Part shown: positions 1-8,347 of the stretch, piece by piece
Layout of the letters: every line of letters starts with the position of its first letter
How positions within the stretch are numbered: the first letter of the stretch is position 1
Assembly (NCBI RefSeq): GCF_000744705.1
Contig: NZ_JQML01000001.1
Location: 7,822,017-7,886,016, forward strand
Reading direction: 5' to 3'
DNA length: 64,000 nucleotides
DNA from: Streptacidiphilus albus JL83
Lineage (GTDB): Bacteria; Actinomycetota; Actinomycetes; Streptomycetales; Streptomycetaceae
Position numbers and translations under genes: made by a program
The notes under the pieces: model-generated
What the model was told of the DNA's origin: nothing
Database searches by the model: none
The model's input: only the letters and a program-made list of their open reading frames with translations

Positions 1-697
1 TGGCGATGACCAGGGCGCCGCGGATGGCGGGCAGCTTGATCGCGGTGACGATGCGCCACTGCCCGGCGCCGTCGATCGACGCCGCCTCGTACAGCGCGTG
101 CGGGACGACGCGCAGCGCCGCGTAGAAGATGAGCATGTTGTAGCCCATGAACTCCCAGGTCACGATGTTGCCGATGCTGGCGAGGACCAGGTGCGGGGAG
201 AGCGGGTCCGGCAGGGTGACGCCGAAGGCGTGGTTCAGGTCGGCGACCAGCCCGAACTGCGAGCCGTACATGAAGCCCCACATCAGGGAGGCGACCACGG
301 CCGGCACGGCGTAGGGCAGGAAGACGGTGATCCGGAAGAAGTTCATCCCGTAGAGCCGGCCGCTGTCCAGGGCGAGCGCCACCAGCAGTGCGATGCCCAG
401 CATGATCGGCACCTGGACCGCCAGGAACAGCGTGACCCGGCCCAGCGCCGCCCAGAACTGCGGGTCGTCCATGGCCTGTTGGTAGTTGGCGAGGCCGACG
501 AAGCTGTCGCCGCCGATCAGGCGGTCCTGGAACAGGCTGAGGTAGACCGAGTAGCCGATCGGGGCGAGGAAGACCAGGGCGAAGACCGCCAGGAACGGTC
601 CGGTGAACCCCCAGCCGATCCAGCCGCGCGCCCAGCCCCGGCGCCGGCTGGGCCGGGCGGCACGACCTGGGGGTGCGGGTGTTGCGGAGACCGTCAT
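1..697 (-). CDS. Sugar ABC transporter permease (MalF/UgpA type), 3' end outside window
   Basis: Integral membrane permease of a carbohydrate ABC importer. Reading the minus strand from the ATG at 697 gives a basic N-terminus (GRAARPSRRRGWARGW), a first membrane segment around residues 30-50, the periplasmic SLFQDRLIG/VGLANYQ region typical of MalF-like permeases, and further hydrophobic helices. The EAA cytoplasmic loop is seen near the window edge (YEAASIDGAGQW). The start is supported by a GAAGGAAGG ribosome site 3-5 nt upstream. The C-terminus lies beyond base 1, so the length is unknown. The gene diverges from the LacI gene at 926 and shares its operator region, so it probably imports oligosaccharides released by the GH30/GH43 enzyme at 2521. 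The substrate is inferred from context only. Confidence 0.9.
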   Translation of the reverse strand, partial: MTVSATPAPPGRAARPSRRRGWARGWIGWGFTGPFLAVFALVFLAPIGYSVYLSLFQDRLIGGDSFVGLANYQQAMDDPQFWAALGRVTLFLAVQVPIMLGIALLVALALDSGRLYGMNFFRITVFLPYAVPAVVASLMWGFMYGSQFGLVADLNHAFGVTLPDPLSPHLVLASIGNIVTWEFMGYNMLIFYAALRVVPHALYEAASIDGAGQWRIVTAIKLPAIRGALVIA

Positions 698-802
698 AGC
701 CTTCCTTCATCTTCGGACGTCCGACGAGATGGCAGTGCTCGAAGCCGCGAGGTGGTGCGGATGGTTGCGCGAAACTGCCCGGGTCGGTGATCGGGGAGCA
801 TG

Positions 803-860
803 GATGTTTACGTAAACATCGCGTAACCTGATGCTTACATCGACCCCTGAGGGGCGTCAA
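803..860 (-). promoter_or_regulatory. Promoter and LacI-type operator of the sugar permease operon
   Basis: A perfect 18-bp palindrome GATGTTTACGTAAACATC lies at 803-820, the classic form of a LacI-family operator. Just upstream on the minus strand are TTGACG (860-855) and TAAGCA (837-832) with a 17-nt spacer, so the operator would sit just after the -10 box. The same element, with one mismatch, recurs at 2267-2282 before the glycoside hydrolase gene. The regulator is most likely the neighbouring LacI protein. The promoter boxes are read by eye. Confidence 0.75.
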
Positions 861-925
861 GGGCCTCGTCTGCATCAAACTGCTTTCGTGACCCGGGTGA
901 ACCGGCCGAACAAGAGAGGGACAGC

Positions 926-1996
926 GTGAAGGAAGCAGCCTCAGAGGGGTCCGACTCCGCGAGTTCCGGCGCTCCGGTCCGGTCCCCGCGTCGGCGGCCG
1001 GGGGCCTCGATGGCGGATGTGGCGCGCCGCGCGGGCGTCTCGTCCCAGACCGTCTCCCGGGTCTCGAACGGACACACCGGGGTGGTCGAGGAGACCAGGC
1101 AACGGGTGCTGACGGCGATGCAGGAACTGGGCTACCGGCCCAACAGCGCCGCCCGCGCCCTCAAGCACGGCGAGTTCCGCACCCTCGGCGTCATCCTGTT
1201 CACCCTGTCTACCACCGGCAACGTCCGCACCCTGGAGGCCATCGCCGACTCCGCCGCCAGGGAGGGCTACGCGATCACCCTGCTGCCGGTGGCCATGCCG
1301 ACCCGGGACGGTGTGCACGGCGCCTTCACCCGGCTCGGCGAGCTGGCGGTGGACGGCATCATCGTCATCATGGAGGTCCACCTCCTCGACTCGTCCACCA
1401 TCTCGCTGCCGCCGCACGTCCAGGTCGTGGTCGTCGACTCCGACGCCGGCGCCCGCTACAGCGTCGTCGACGCCGACCAGCGGGGCGGCGCACAGGCGGC
1501 GGTGCGGCACCTGCTCGACCTCGGCCACCGCACCGTCTGGCACCTCGCCGGACCGGCGGACTCGTTCGCGGCGCAGCGCCGGACCGACGCCTGGCGGGAC
1601 GTGCTGGAGCAGGCCGACCGCTCCGTCCCCGAGCTGCTGCACGGCGACTGGTCCGCCGAATCCGGCTACCGGGCCGGACAGTCGCTGCCGGAGGAGTGCA
1701 CCGCGATCTTCGCCGCCAACGACCAGATGGCACTGGGCCTGCTCCGCGCGCTGAACGAGCGCGGCCGACGGGTCCCCGAGGACGTCAGTGTCGTGGGCTT
1801 CGACGACATAGCGGAGGCCGCCTCCTTCATCCCGCCGCTGACCACGGTGCACCAGGACTTCGCCGAGGTCGGCCGACGGTGCGTCGACGGGGTGCTGCGC
1901 CAGATCCGCAACAACGCCACCGAGTACGGCGTCACGCTGGTGCCGACCCGGCTCGTCGTCCGGGACAGCACGGCGCCGCCGCCCGTCGGCCGTTGA
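926..1996 (+). CDS. LacI family transcriptional regulator
   Basis: Sugar-responsive repressor of 356 residues. The LacI helix-turn-helix begins at about residue 29 (MADVARRAGVSSQTVSRV, with the hinge-region signature YRPNSAARAL) and is followed by a periplasmic-binding-protein fold (GVILFTLS, VVVVDSDAGA, FAANDQMALGLLRAL, VSVVGFDDI). A GTG start at 926 is preceded by AGAGAGGGA; an in-frame ATG at 1010 would begin exactly at the HTH and is possible, but the upstream start has the better ribosome site. It lies between a sugar permease (divergent) and a secreted glycosidase whose promoters share a palindrome, so it probably represses both and itself. The inducer is unknown. Confidence 0.93.
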   Translation: MKEAASEGSDSASSGAPVRSPRRRPGASMADVARRAGVSSQTVSRVSNGHTGVVEETRQRVLTAMQELGYRPNSAARALKHGEFRTLGVILFTLSTTGNVRTLEAIADSAAREGYAITLLPVAMPTRDGVHGAFTRLGELAVDGIIVIMEVHLLDSSTISLPPHVQVVVVDSDAGARYSVVDADQRGGAQAAVRHLLDLGHRTVWHLAGPADSFAAQRRTDAWRDVLEQADRSVPELLHGDWSAESGYRAGQSLPEECTAIFAANDQMALGLLRALNERGRRVPEDVSVVGFDDIAEAASFIPPLTTVHQDFAEVGRRCVDGVLRQIRNNATEYGVTLVPTRLVVRDSTAPPPVGR

Positions 1997-2039
1997 CCGC
2001 CGCTCGCTGACCGCCGGCCGCCGCTCGCTGACCGCCACC

Positions 2040-2067
2040 GGACCCGCAGCCCGCAGGCTGCGGGTCC
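2040..2067 (+). terminator. Hairpin terminator after LacI gene
   Basis: Perfect 12-bp inverted repeat GGACCCGCAGCC / GGCTGCGGGTCC with a 4-nt loop (CGCA), 44 nt after the LacI stop. No U-tract follows, as is common in actinomycetes. Confidence 0.7.
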
Positions 2068-2222
2068 GCCGCGTCCGCCGCTCGCGCCGGCCGGTCGCGC
2101 CTGCCGGTCGCGCCTGCCGGTCCCGGGCCTGACGCGACATCAGTGGATGACGGTGCATCAAGCAGTGGTGTGCGGACCCGCCGGGCCGGTGCACGGCCCC
2201 GCGACGGATCCTGTTCCGACCC

Positions 2223-2283
2223 TTGACACCCTCGCGTCACCGAGGCAACACTCTCCATCGACAGCGATGGTTACGTAAACATA
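2223..2283 (+). promoter_or_regulatory. Promoter and LacI operator of the GH30/GH43 gene
   Basis: TTGACA at 2223-2228 and AACACT at 2247-2252 (18-nt spacer) form a plausible promoter. ATGGTTACGTAAACAT at 2267-2282, directly downstream, is the 803-820 palindrome with one changed pair. A repressor bound here would block initiation. About 240 nt of leader separate it from the start codon at 2521; that leader contains no convincing gene. Confidence 0.72.
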
Positions 2284-2520
2284 GGCGCCCGTCGGCGAAC
2301 GCGTCCCAGAGCCGACTGGTTTCGCCGACCGTCGCTGCCGCTCCCCGCTCCCCGCTCCGCCCCGACCGACGCCGCAGACCCGGACCGTCCGCGCCGTCGG
2401 CACGCCGCCACCGCAGGCCGCTGCCCCGGCTGCTCCGCGCCGGATCCCAGCGGGCTGCCCCGGCGCCACGGCAACCGCCTCGACTTTCGGCGCCCACCCG
2501 ACGCCAGGAAGAGATGACGC

Positions 2521-5500
2521 ATGCAAAGAAACTCCCTCCCGAGCCGCCGCCGGCGAAGGCCGATGGTGCCCCTGCTGCTGTCCACCGTGCTCTGCCTGGG
2601 CGTGCCGGTGATCGCAGCCGCCTCGCCGGCGGCGGCCAACGCACCGGCGACCGCCACGCCGGGGACGCACGCGCCGGCGTCGACCACGGAGGTGACGGAC
2701 ACGCCGGGGAGGACCACGCCGAAGACCACCGCAGGGCGGACCACCGCACCGGCCACCACGGCCGCTGCGACGGCCCCCGTCGTCGAGATCTCCCCGGCCG
2801 CAGCGCAGACCATCTCCAACATCGGTGCCTCCGGGGCCTGGTGGGTCAACGACCTGGACTCCTTCGCCCCGGCGGTCCAGGCGCAGGCCGCCCGACTCCT
2901 GTTCTCCCGCTCCGGACTGCAGCTCAGCTCCTACCGCTACAACATCGGCGGCGGCGGAACCGGCGTGACCGTCCCCGACCGGGCGCCGCAGAGCTTCCTC
3001 CGGCCCGACGGGAGCTACGACTGGAGCCAGGACCCGGGCGGCCAGTACTTCCTCAAGGCCGCTGCCAAGGACGGTGTCCCGAGCCTGATCGGCTTCGTCA
3101 ACAGTGCGCCCGCGTCGATGACCACCAACGGCCAGAGCTGCTCGGGCTACCTGGACGCGGCCGACGAGGCCGCCTACGGCAGCTACCTGGCCACGGTCGT
3201 CAAGCACTTCGACGGCCAGGGCGTGCACCTCGGCTATGTCAGCCCGATGAACGAGCCGGACGCGACCACGGGATGCGGCCAGGAGACCATGCTGGTCCCG
3301 GTCGGCCAGCGCGGCGCCGTCGTCCGCGCGGTCGGTTCCGCACTGGTCGCGCAGCACACCGGCGCGCAGGTGATCGCGGACGAGTCCAGCCTGCTCTCGG
3401 AGTTCGACAGCAACACCCAGACCTGGTTCTACGAGCCCGGCACCGCACAGTACGTCGCCGCGCTCGCCCACCACACCTACGACGACCCCGGCGACGGCAC
3501 CATGGAGCAGGCCGCCGCGGTCGGCCGGCAGACCGGCGAGCCGACCTGGGCGACGGAGATCTGCTGCTTCGACTCCGGGGGCGGCTGGTCCGGGGGCTAC
3601 GACCCGGGCATCGACAGCGCCCTGGCGATGTCCCAGATCATCTACAACGACTTCACCGTGACCCATGACTCGGCCTTCCAGTGGTGGGAGGCGCTGTCCA
3701 ACGCCATCGGCTGCGACCCGAAGGCGGACCCGTCCTGCGCCGGCACGTCCAACTCGGCGGGCTGGAACGACGGACTGATCTACTACGACCCGAACTTCGC
3801 CGCCGACGGCAACCAGCAGCTGTACCTGACCAAGCGCTACTACGCGCTCGCCCAGTACAGCAAGTACGTCCGGCCGGGAGCCGTGCTGCACAACGCCCTC
3901 GGCGCGCCGGGCGGGGTCCAGGTGTCCGCCTACCAGTCGGGCCGGAACTGGACCGTGGTGGTCAACAACCAGAACACCACCGCCTCCTCCGTCTCCCTGC
4001 ACATCGGGACCGGCCAGGGGCTCTCGGCCACCGGCTCCTACCGCACCAGCGCCACCGAGAACCTGGCGGCGGTGTCGAACCCGACGGTGAGCGGAGCCAC
4101 GGCCACGGCTCAGCTCCCCGCGCAGTCGATCACCACCTACACCTTCCGGCAGACCGGCACCGTCCGGCACGCCGCGATCACCGGCTCCTGGCAGGGCGTC
4201 CAGTCCGGCAAGTGCCTGGACCTGACCGGCGGCGTCGAGTCGGCCGGCTCCCAGGCGGTCATCTCCACCTGCTCCGCGAGCGGCAGTCAGAGCTGGACCG
4301 CGACCGCGACCGGCACCCTCCAGCTCGGCACCGGCACCGGCGCCTGCCTGGCCCCGTACGCCGGCGGCACCGCCGACGGCACCGACGCGGCGGTCTACCC
4401 CTGCAACGGCTCCGCCGCCCAGCAGTGGAGCACCAACGCCGACGGGTCGATCACCAACGCGCTCACCGGCCAGTGCCTGGAGGTCTACAGCCAGGGGCGC
4501 GGCGACGGCAGCGCGGTCGACCTCTACACCTGCAACGGCGGCCCCAACCAGCAGTGGACCCACGTGCCGCCGCCGGTGGTGCCCGCCGGAGCGCTCGCGC
4601 CGGGGCTGACCGCGACCGACACCAGCGGCAACGCGCTGCAACTGCACGGCCTGGGCATCATCGAGTCCGGCTCGACCTGGTACGGCTTCGGCGAGGACAA
4701 GTCCGGGGAGAACTCCGGCGATGCCGCCTTCCAGGACATCCCCTGCTACAGCAGCACCGACCTGACCCACTGGACGCTGCGGGGCCGCGCACTGACCCAG
4801 CAGCCCAGCGGCGACCTCGGCCCGAACCGGGTGGTCGAACGCCCCAAGGTCATCTACAACCCCTCGACGCACACCTATGTGATGTACATGCACATCGACA
4901 ACAGCTCCTACTCGGAGGCCAAGGTCGGCGTCGCGACCAGTGCCACCCCCTGCGGCCCCTACGCCTACCGGGGCAGCTTCCAGCCGCTCGGATTCCAGAG
5001 CCGTGACCTGGGCCTGTTCCAGGACACCGACGGGACCGCGTACCTGCTCAGTGAGGACCGCGCCAACGGCCTGCGCATCGACCGGCTCTCCGCCGACTAC
5101 CTCTCGGTCGCCTCGGCCGTCGCGGTGCTGCCCGACTACGAGGCCCCGGCGATGGTCAAGGTCAACGGCACCTACTTCCTGCTCGGCTCGCACCTCAGCG
5201 GCTGGAGCACCAACGACAACGACTACGCCACCGCCACCAGCCCGGCCGGTCCCTGGTCGGGCTTCCGGACCTTCGCCCCGGCCGGGACCGACACCTACAA
5301 CAGCCAGACCGCCAACATCATCACCGTCCAGGGCACTTCGGGAACCTCCTACATCTACGCCGGCGACCGCTGGAACACCTCCGCCTTGGGCAACTCGGCG
5401 CTGGTGTGGCTGCCGATGACCATCAGCGGCACCACCCTGACGGTCGGCTGGCAGAACACCTGGAGCGTGGACGCCGCCGCAGGCACCTGGTCCGCCGGGG

Positions 5501-5952
5501 CCGCCAACCCGCCCGACTCCGGCTACACCATCACCAACGCCAACAGTTCGCTGGTGATGGACGCCGACGGCACCGCCGCCGGCAGCCCGGTCGTCCAGTC
5601 CGCGCCGCAGAGCCAGGACCCGGACCAGCGCTGGAAGCTGACCAGGCTCAGCGGCAACGTCTACACCGTCACCGACAGCGGCAGCGGCGACTGCCTGGAG
5701 GTGCCCGGCAGTTCCACCGTCCAGGGCGCCCAGCTCGACCAGGCGGCCTGCACCGGCGGCAGCAACCAGCAGTGGGCCCTCGACGCGTCCGGGAACTACG
5801 GCTCCCCGACGAACGCGGGCTTCACCCTGGTGAACCTCGCCAGCGGCTGGGTCGCCGACGTCTCCGGCCAGTCCACCTCCGCCGGAGCAGCCGTCATCCA
5901 GTGGGCCGACAACGGCGGCAACAACCAGATCTGGAACCTGGCCGCCGCCTGA
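2521..5952 (+). CDS. Secreted multimodular glycoside hydrolase: GH30 - ricin B - GH43 - ricin B
   Basis: Exported polysaccharide hydrolase of 1143 residues. A signal peptide (SRRRRRP, then a hydrophobic stretch ending near AAASPAAANA) precedes an Ala/Thr-rich linker. Residues about 85-540 form a GH30-like (beta/alpha)8 domain with its C-terminal beta domain: acid/base Glu245 in SPMNEPD and probable nucleophile Glu346 in WATEICCF. Residues about 550-680 are a ricin-type beta-trefoil with QQW repeats. Residues about 690-1000 are a five-bladed GH43-like domain (WYGFGEDKSGEN, ERPKVIYN, DYEAPAMVK), and a second trefoil occupies about 1005-1143. GH30 endo-beta-1,6-galactanases and GH43 exo-beta-1,3-galactanases both attack arabinogalactan, so a galactan substrate is a reasonable inference, not proven. 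ATG at 2521 follows AGGAAGAG. Probably LacI-regulated through the operator at 2267. Confidence 0.9.
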   Translation: MQRNSLPSRRRRRPMVPLLLSTVLCLGVPVIAAASPAAANAPATATPGTHAPASTTEVTDTPGRTTPKTTAGRTTAPATTAAATAPVVEISPAAAQTISNIGASGAWWVNDLDSFAPAVQAQAARLLFSRSGLQLSSYRYNIGGGGTGVTVPDRAPQSFLRPDGSYDWSQDPGGQYFLKAAAKDGVPSLIGFVNSAPASMTTNGQSCSGYLDAADEAAYGSYLATVVKHFDGQGVHLGYVSPMNEPDATTGCGQETMLVPVGQRGAVVRAVGSALVAQHTGAQVIADESSLLSEFDSNTQTWFYEPGTAQYVAALAHHTYDDPGDGTMEQAAAVGRQTGEPTWATEICCFDSGGGWSGGYDPGIDSALAMSQIIYNDFTVTHDSAFQWWEALSNAIGCDPKADPSCAGTSNSAGWNDGLIYYDPNFAADGNQQLYLTKRYYALAQYSKYVRPGAVLHNALGAPGGVQVSAYQSGRNWTVVVNNQNTTASSVSLHIGTGQGLSATGSYRTSATENLAAVSNPTVSGATATAQLPAQSITTYTFRQTGTVRHAAITGSWQGVQSGKCLDLTGGVESAGSQAVISTCSASGSQSWTATATGTLQLGTGTGACLAPYAGGTADGTDAAVYPCNGSAAQQWSTNADGSITNALTGQCLEVYSQGRGDGSAVDLYTCNGGPNQQWTHVPPPVVPAGALAPGLTATDTSGNALQLHGLGIIESGSTWYGFGEDKSGENSGDAAFQDIPCYSSTDLTHWTLRGRALTQQPSGDLGPNRVVERPKVIYNPSTHTYVMYMHIDNSSYSEAKVGVATSATPCGPYAYRGSFQPLGFQSRDLGLFQDTDGTAYLLSEDRANGLRIDRLSADYLSVASAVAVLPDYEAPAMVKVNGTYFLLGSHLSGWSTNDNDYATATSPAGPWSGFRTFAPAGTDTYNSQTANIITVQGTSGTSYIYAGDRWNTSALGNSALVWLPMTISGTTLTVGWQNTWSVDAAAGTWSAGAANPPDSGYTITNANSSLVMDADGTAAGSPVVQSAPQSQDPDQRWKLTRLSGNVYTVTDSGSGDCLEVPGSSTVQGAQLDQAACTGGSNQQWALDASGNYGSPTNAGFTLVNLASGWVADVSGQSTSAGAAVIQWADNGGNNQIWNLAAA

Positions 5953-5990
5953 CCGCCTGACCGCCTGAACCCTTGCCAACCGGGCCCGGC

Positions 5991-6030
5991 GGGTATTCAA
6001 TGTTCGGAAAGTACTGAACATTGAATACCC
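5991..6030. promoter_or_regulatory. Long inverted repeat, probable GbsR-type operator
   Basis: GGGTATTCAATGTTC (5991-6005) and its exact complement GAACATTGAATACCC (6016-6030) flank a 10-nt spacer that itself contains the palindrome AGTACT. The repeat is strikingly AT-rich for this chromosome and ends 20 nt before the regulator's ATG. Position and composition favour an autoregulatory operator over a terminator for the upstream gene. Confidence 0.65.
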
Positions 6031-6050
6031 GACCGGGCGGCGGCACGACC

Positions 6051-6527
6051 ATGGACAGCGCGACGACGGAGCAGCAGAGCCGACGGCAGTACGCCGAGGA
6101 GTTCGGGCTGCTCTACTCGAACATGGGCATGCCGCCGGCCTACGGCAAACTCCTCGGCTGGCTGCTGGTCTGCGATCCACCGGTGCAGAGCAGCACCGAA
6201 CTGGCGGAGGCGCTCCAGCTGTCCAAGGGCTCGGTCTCGACCGGCATGCGGATGCTGGAGGGCTCCAAGCTGGCGCGGCGCGTGGTGCGCCCCGGCAGGC
6301 GCGGCCACGCCTACGAGCTGCTGCCCGATGCGCTGATCACGGCCACCTCCGACGCGGGGGCGCTGTGGTCGACCATGAGCGCGCTGATGCAGCGCGGCGT
6401 CGAGCTCAGCGGCGGCGAGGACGCGCCGGAGGCGCAGCGGACCCGGATCGCCCGGGACTACTTCGCCTTCATCGCCCGGCGCGTCCCGGAGCTGATCGAG
6501 GAATTCAAACGCGACAACGGGCTGTGA
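6051..6527 (+). CDS. GbsR/MarR family transcriptional regulator
   Basis: Winged-helix regulator of 158 residues. It opens with EEFGLLYSNMGMPPAYGKLLGWLLVCDP and a helix-turn-helix LAEALQLSKGSVSTGMRML, the pattern of GbsR-type MarR relatives that accompany ABC exporters. The ATG at 6051 is chosen over the TTG at 6021 because 6021 lies inside the right arm of the operator-like repeat. The stop is 39 nt before the ABC ATPase start, so the three genes 6051-8281 probably form one operon that this protein controls in response to an exported compound. Confidence 0.88.
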   Translation: MDSATTEQQSRRQYAEEFGLLYSNMGMPPAYGKLLGWLLVCDPPVQSSTELAEALQLSKGSVSTGMRMLEGSKLARRVVRPGRRGHAYELLPDALITATSDAGALWSTMSALMQRGVELSGGEDAPEAQRTRIARDYFAFIARRVPELIEEFKRDNGL

Positions 6528-6566
6528 CCACCCACCCGTCCGCCACAGGTGACAACAGGAGTCCCG

Positions 6567-7487
6567 ATGGTCGAACCCGCCGTCGAAGCCGCCGGGCTGG
6601 TCAAGCGGTACGGGAACGCCCGCACCGGCAGGACCGCCCTGTCCGGCCTCGACCTCACCGTGGACCGGGGCGAGGTGTTCGGATTCCTGGGCCCCAACGG
6701 CGCGGGCAAGACCACCACGATCCGGCTGCTGCTCGACCTGATCCGCCCGACCTCCGGCACCCTGCGCGTGCTGGGCGCCGATCCGCGTGACGCCGTCGCC
6801 ACCCGGGGACGCATCGGCTACCTGGCCGGCGACTTCCGGATCGACGGCCGCCAGACCGGACGCGAGGCGCTGACCTACCTCGGCGATCTGCGCGGCGGCG
6901 TCCCGGCGGCCCGGATCGGCGAACTCGCCGAGCGGCTCGACCTCGACCTCGGCCGGAGGATCAGCACCCTCTCCAAGGGCAACCGGCAGAAGGTCGGTGT
7001 GGTCCAGGCCTTCATGCACCGCCCCGAACTGCTCGTCCTCGACGAGCCGACCAGCGGCCTGGACCCCTTCCTCCAGCAGCGGTTCGTCGAGCTGGTGCGG
7101 GAGGCCGGGGCCGACGGCCAGACCGTCTTCATGTCCTCGCACGTGATGAGCGAGGTGCAGCAGACCTGTCACCGGGTCGGGATCATCCGCGAGGGCCGGC
7201 TGGTCACCGTCGCCGACGTCGACGCGCTGCGCAGCCAGGCCCGGCGCAAGGTCGAGATCGTCTTCGCCGGGAGCGTCGACCCTGCCGCGTTCGAGGCCCT
7301 GCCGCAGCTCCAGAACGTCACCGTAGAGCAGACGGCCGGCGGCAGTGTGCTCCACACGCTGCTCGCCGGCAGCCCGGACGGGCTGGTGAAGGCGGCGGCC
7401 CGGTACCAGGTCACCAGCCTGCTGGCCGAGGAGCCGGAGCTGGAAGAGATCTTCTTCACCTTCTACGAGCGCGGGGACCAGAAATGA
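6567..7487 (+). CDS. ABC transporter ATP-binding protein (ABC-2 exporter)
   Basis: Cytoplasmic ATPase of 306 residues for a drug- or lipid-type exporter. Walker A GPNGAGKTT, signature LSKGNRQKVGVVQAF (Lys for Gly at the second position, common in DrrA/CcmA-like exporters), Walker B LLVLDEPTSGLDP, and H-loop SSHVMSEV are all present. A C-terminal 70-residue extension follows, as in DrrA-like proteins. The ATG at 6567 is preferred over GTG 6549 because ACAGGAG lies 6 nt upstream of it. The stop overlaps the permease start by four bases (ATGA), indicating translational coupling. Confidence 0.92.
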   Translation: MVEPAVEAAGLVKRYGNARTGRTALSGLDLTVDRGEVFGFLGPNGAGKTTTIRLLLDLIRPTSGTLRVLGADPRDAVATRGRIGYLAGDFRIDGRQTGREALTYLGDLRGGVPAARIGELAERLDLDLGRRISTLSKGNRQKVGVVQAFMHRPELLVLDEPTSGLDPFLQQRFVELVREAGADGQTVFMSSHVMSEVQQTCHRVGIIREGRLVTVADVDALRSQARRKVEIVFAGSVDPAAFEALPQLQNVTVEQTAGGSVLHTLLAGSPDGLVKAAARYQVTSLLAEEPELEEIFFTFYERGDQK

Positions 7488-8281
7488 CCGTGTTCCGCAA
7501 GCATCTGACGGACAATCGGCGCGGCTTCCTGGGCTGGGCGCTGGCGATCACCGCCGTCGCCGTCATGTACTCCTCGCTGTGGCCGGTGCTCGGCGACAAC
7601 GCCGGCCTGACCAACGCGATCAACGGCTTCCCGGCGGCCATGCGCGACGCCTTCCACCTGGACGACTACGGGACCGCGCCGGGCTACTTCGGCTCCTCGG
7701 TCTTCGGGCTGGTCGTCCCGGTGCTGGTCGCGGTCTTCGCCATCGCCGCCGGGACCAGGGCGGTGGCCGGCGACGAGGAGGCCGGGACGCTGGACCTGGT
7801 GATGGCCCACCCGGTGGGCCGGGTGCGGCTGGCCGTCTCCCGGCTGCTGGCGGTGGTGGCCGCCGTCGCCGGGACCGGGCTGGTGCTGCTGCTGGCCGAG
7901 CTGGCCATCCGGGTCCCGGCGCGGTTCAGCAGCATCAGCGTGCTGAACCTGACCGCGATCTGCGTCCAGCTGGTGCTGTTCGGCGTCTGCTTCGCCGCCA
8001 TGGCCTTCGGCATCGGGGCCGGCACCGGACGCCGGCTCCACGCGATCGTCGGCGGCGCCTACCTGGCGCTGGCGTCCTACCTCTGCGACTCGTTCCTGCC
8101 GCAGATCAAGGGGCTGGGCTGGCTGCAGAGCCTCTCGCCGTTCGACTGGTACCTCGGCGGCGAGCCGCTGCGGCACGGCTTCCAGTGGTTCCACTGCGCA
8201 CTGCTGGTCGGCACCGCCCTCTGCTTCGCCGGGGCCGGGATCTGGGGCTTCAGCCGCCGCGACCTCGGCCAGGGCGGCTGA
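7484..8281 (+). CDS. ABC-2 type transporter permease
   Basis: Membrane component of the exporter, 265 residues with about six hydrophobic segments. Short conserved ABC-2 features are visible: a cytosolic N-terminus FRKHLTDNRRGFLGW and the coupling segment GDEEAGTLDLVMAHPVGR after the second helix. It overlaps the ATPase gene by ATGA. Regulator, ATPase and permease together suggest a self-regulated efflux unit, but the exported compound cannot be told from sequence. Confidence 0.9.
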   Translation: MTVFRKHLTDNRRGFLGWALAITAVAVMYSSLWPVLGDNAGLTNAINGFPAAMRDAFHLDDYGTAPGYFGSSVFGLVVPVLVAVFAIAAGTRAVAGDEEAGTLDLVMAHPVGRVRLAVSRLLAVVAAVAGTGLVLLLAELAIRVPARFSSISVLNLTAICVQLVLFGVCFAAMAFGIGAGTGRRLHAIVGGAYLALASYLCDSFLPQIKGLGWLQSLSPFDWYLGGEPLRHGFQWFHCALLVGTALCFAGAGIWGFSRRDLGQGG

Positions 8282-8310
8282 GGCCGACCGCACCGGGCCG
8301 CCGACTGAAC

Positions 8311-8340
8311 TCGAACGAATATTCGAACGGCGCGTACCCT
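8311..8340 (+). promoter_or_regulatory. alkB-like promoter with SOS-box-like palindrome
   Basis: TCGAACGAATATTCGA (8311-8326) differs at one base from the actinobacterial LexA box TCGAAC-N4-GTTCGA and contains the perfect palindrome CGAATATTCG. TACCCT at 8335-8340 is a -10 box seven bases before the ATG at 8348, so the mRNA is probably leaderless. The box covers the -35 region, where LexA binding would repress. Confidence 0.6.
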
Positions 8341-8347
8341 GGATGGC

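Noticed and set aside
2000..2039. Short direct repeat of CCGCCGCTCGCTGACCGCC after the LacI gene
   Set aside because: Two copies of a GC-rich string with no spacing, symmetry or position suggesting a function.
6021..6050. TTG start at 6021 for the GbsR regulator
   Set aside because: Lies inside the right arm of the operator-like repeat; ATG 6051 fits the family N-terminus.
2158..6180. 1340-codon minus-strand frame opposite the GH30/GH43 gene
   Set aside because: Typical high-GC shadow with Gly/Val/Arg-rich translation; the plus-strand gene has signal peptide, domains and catalytic residues.
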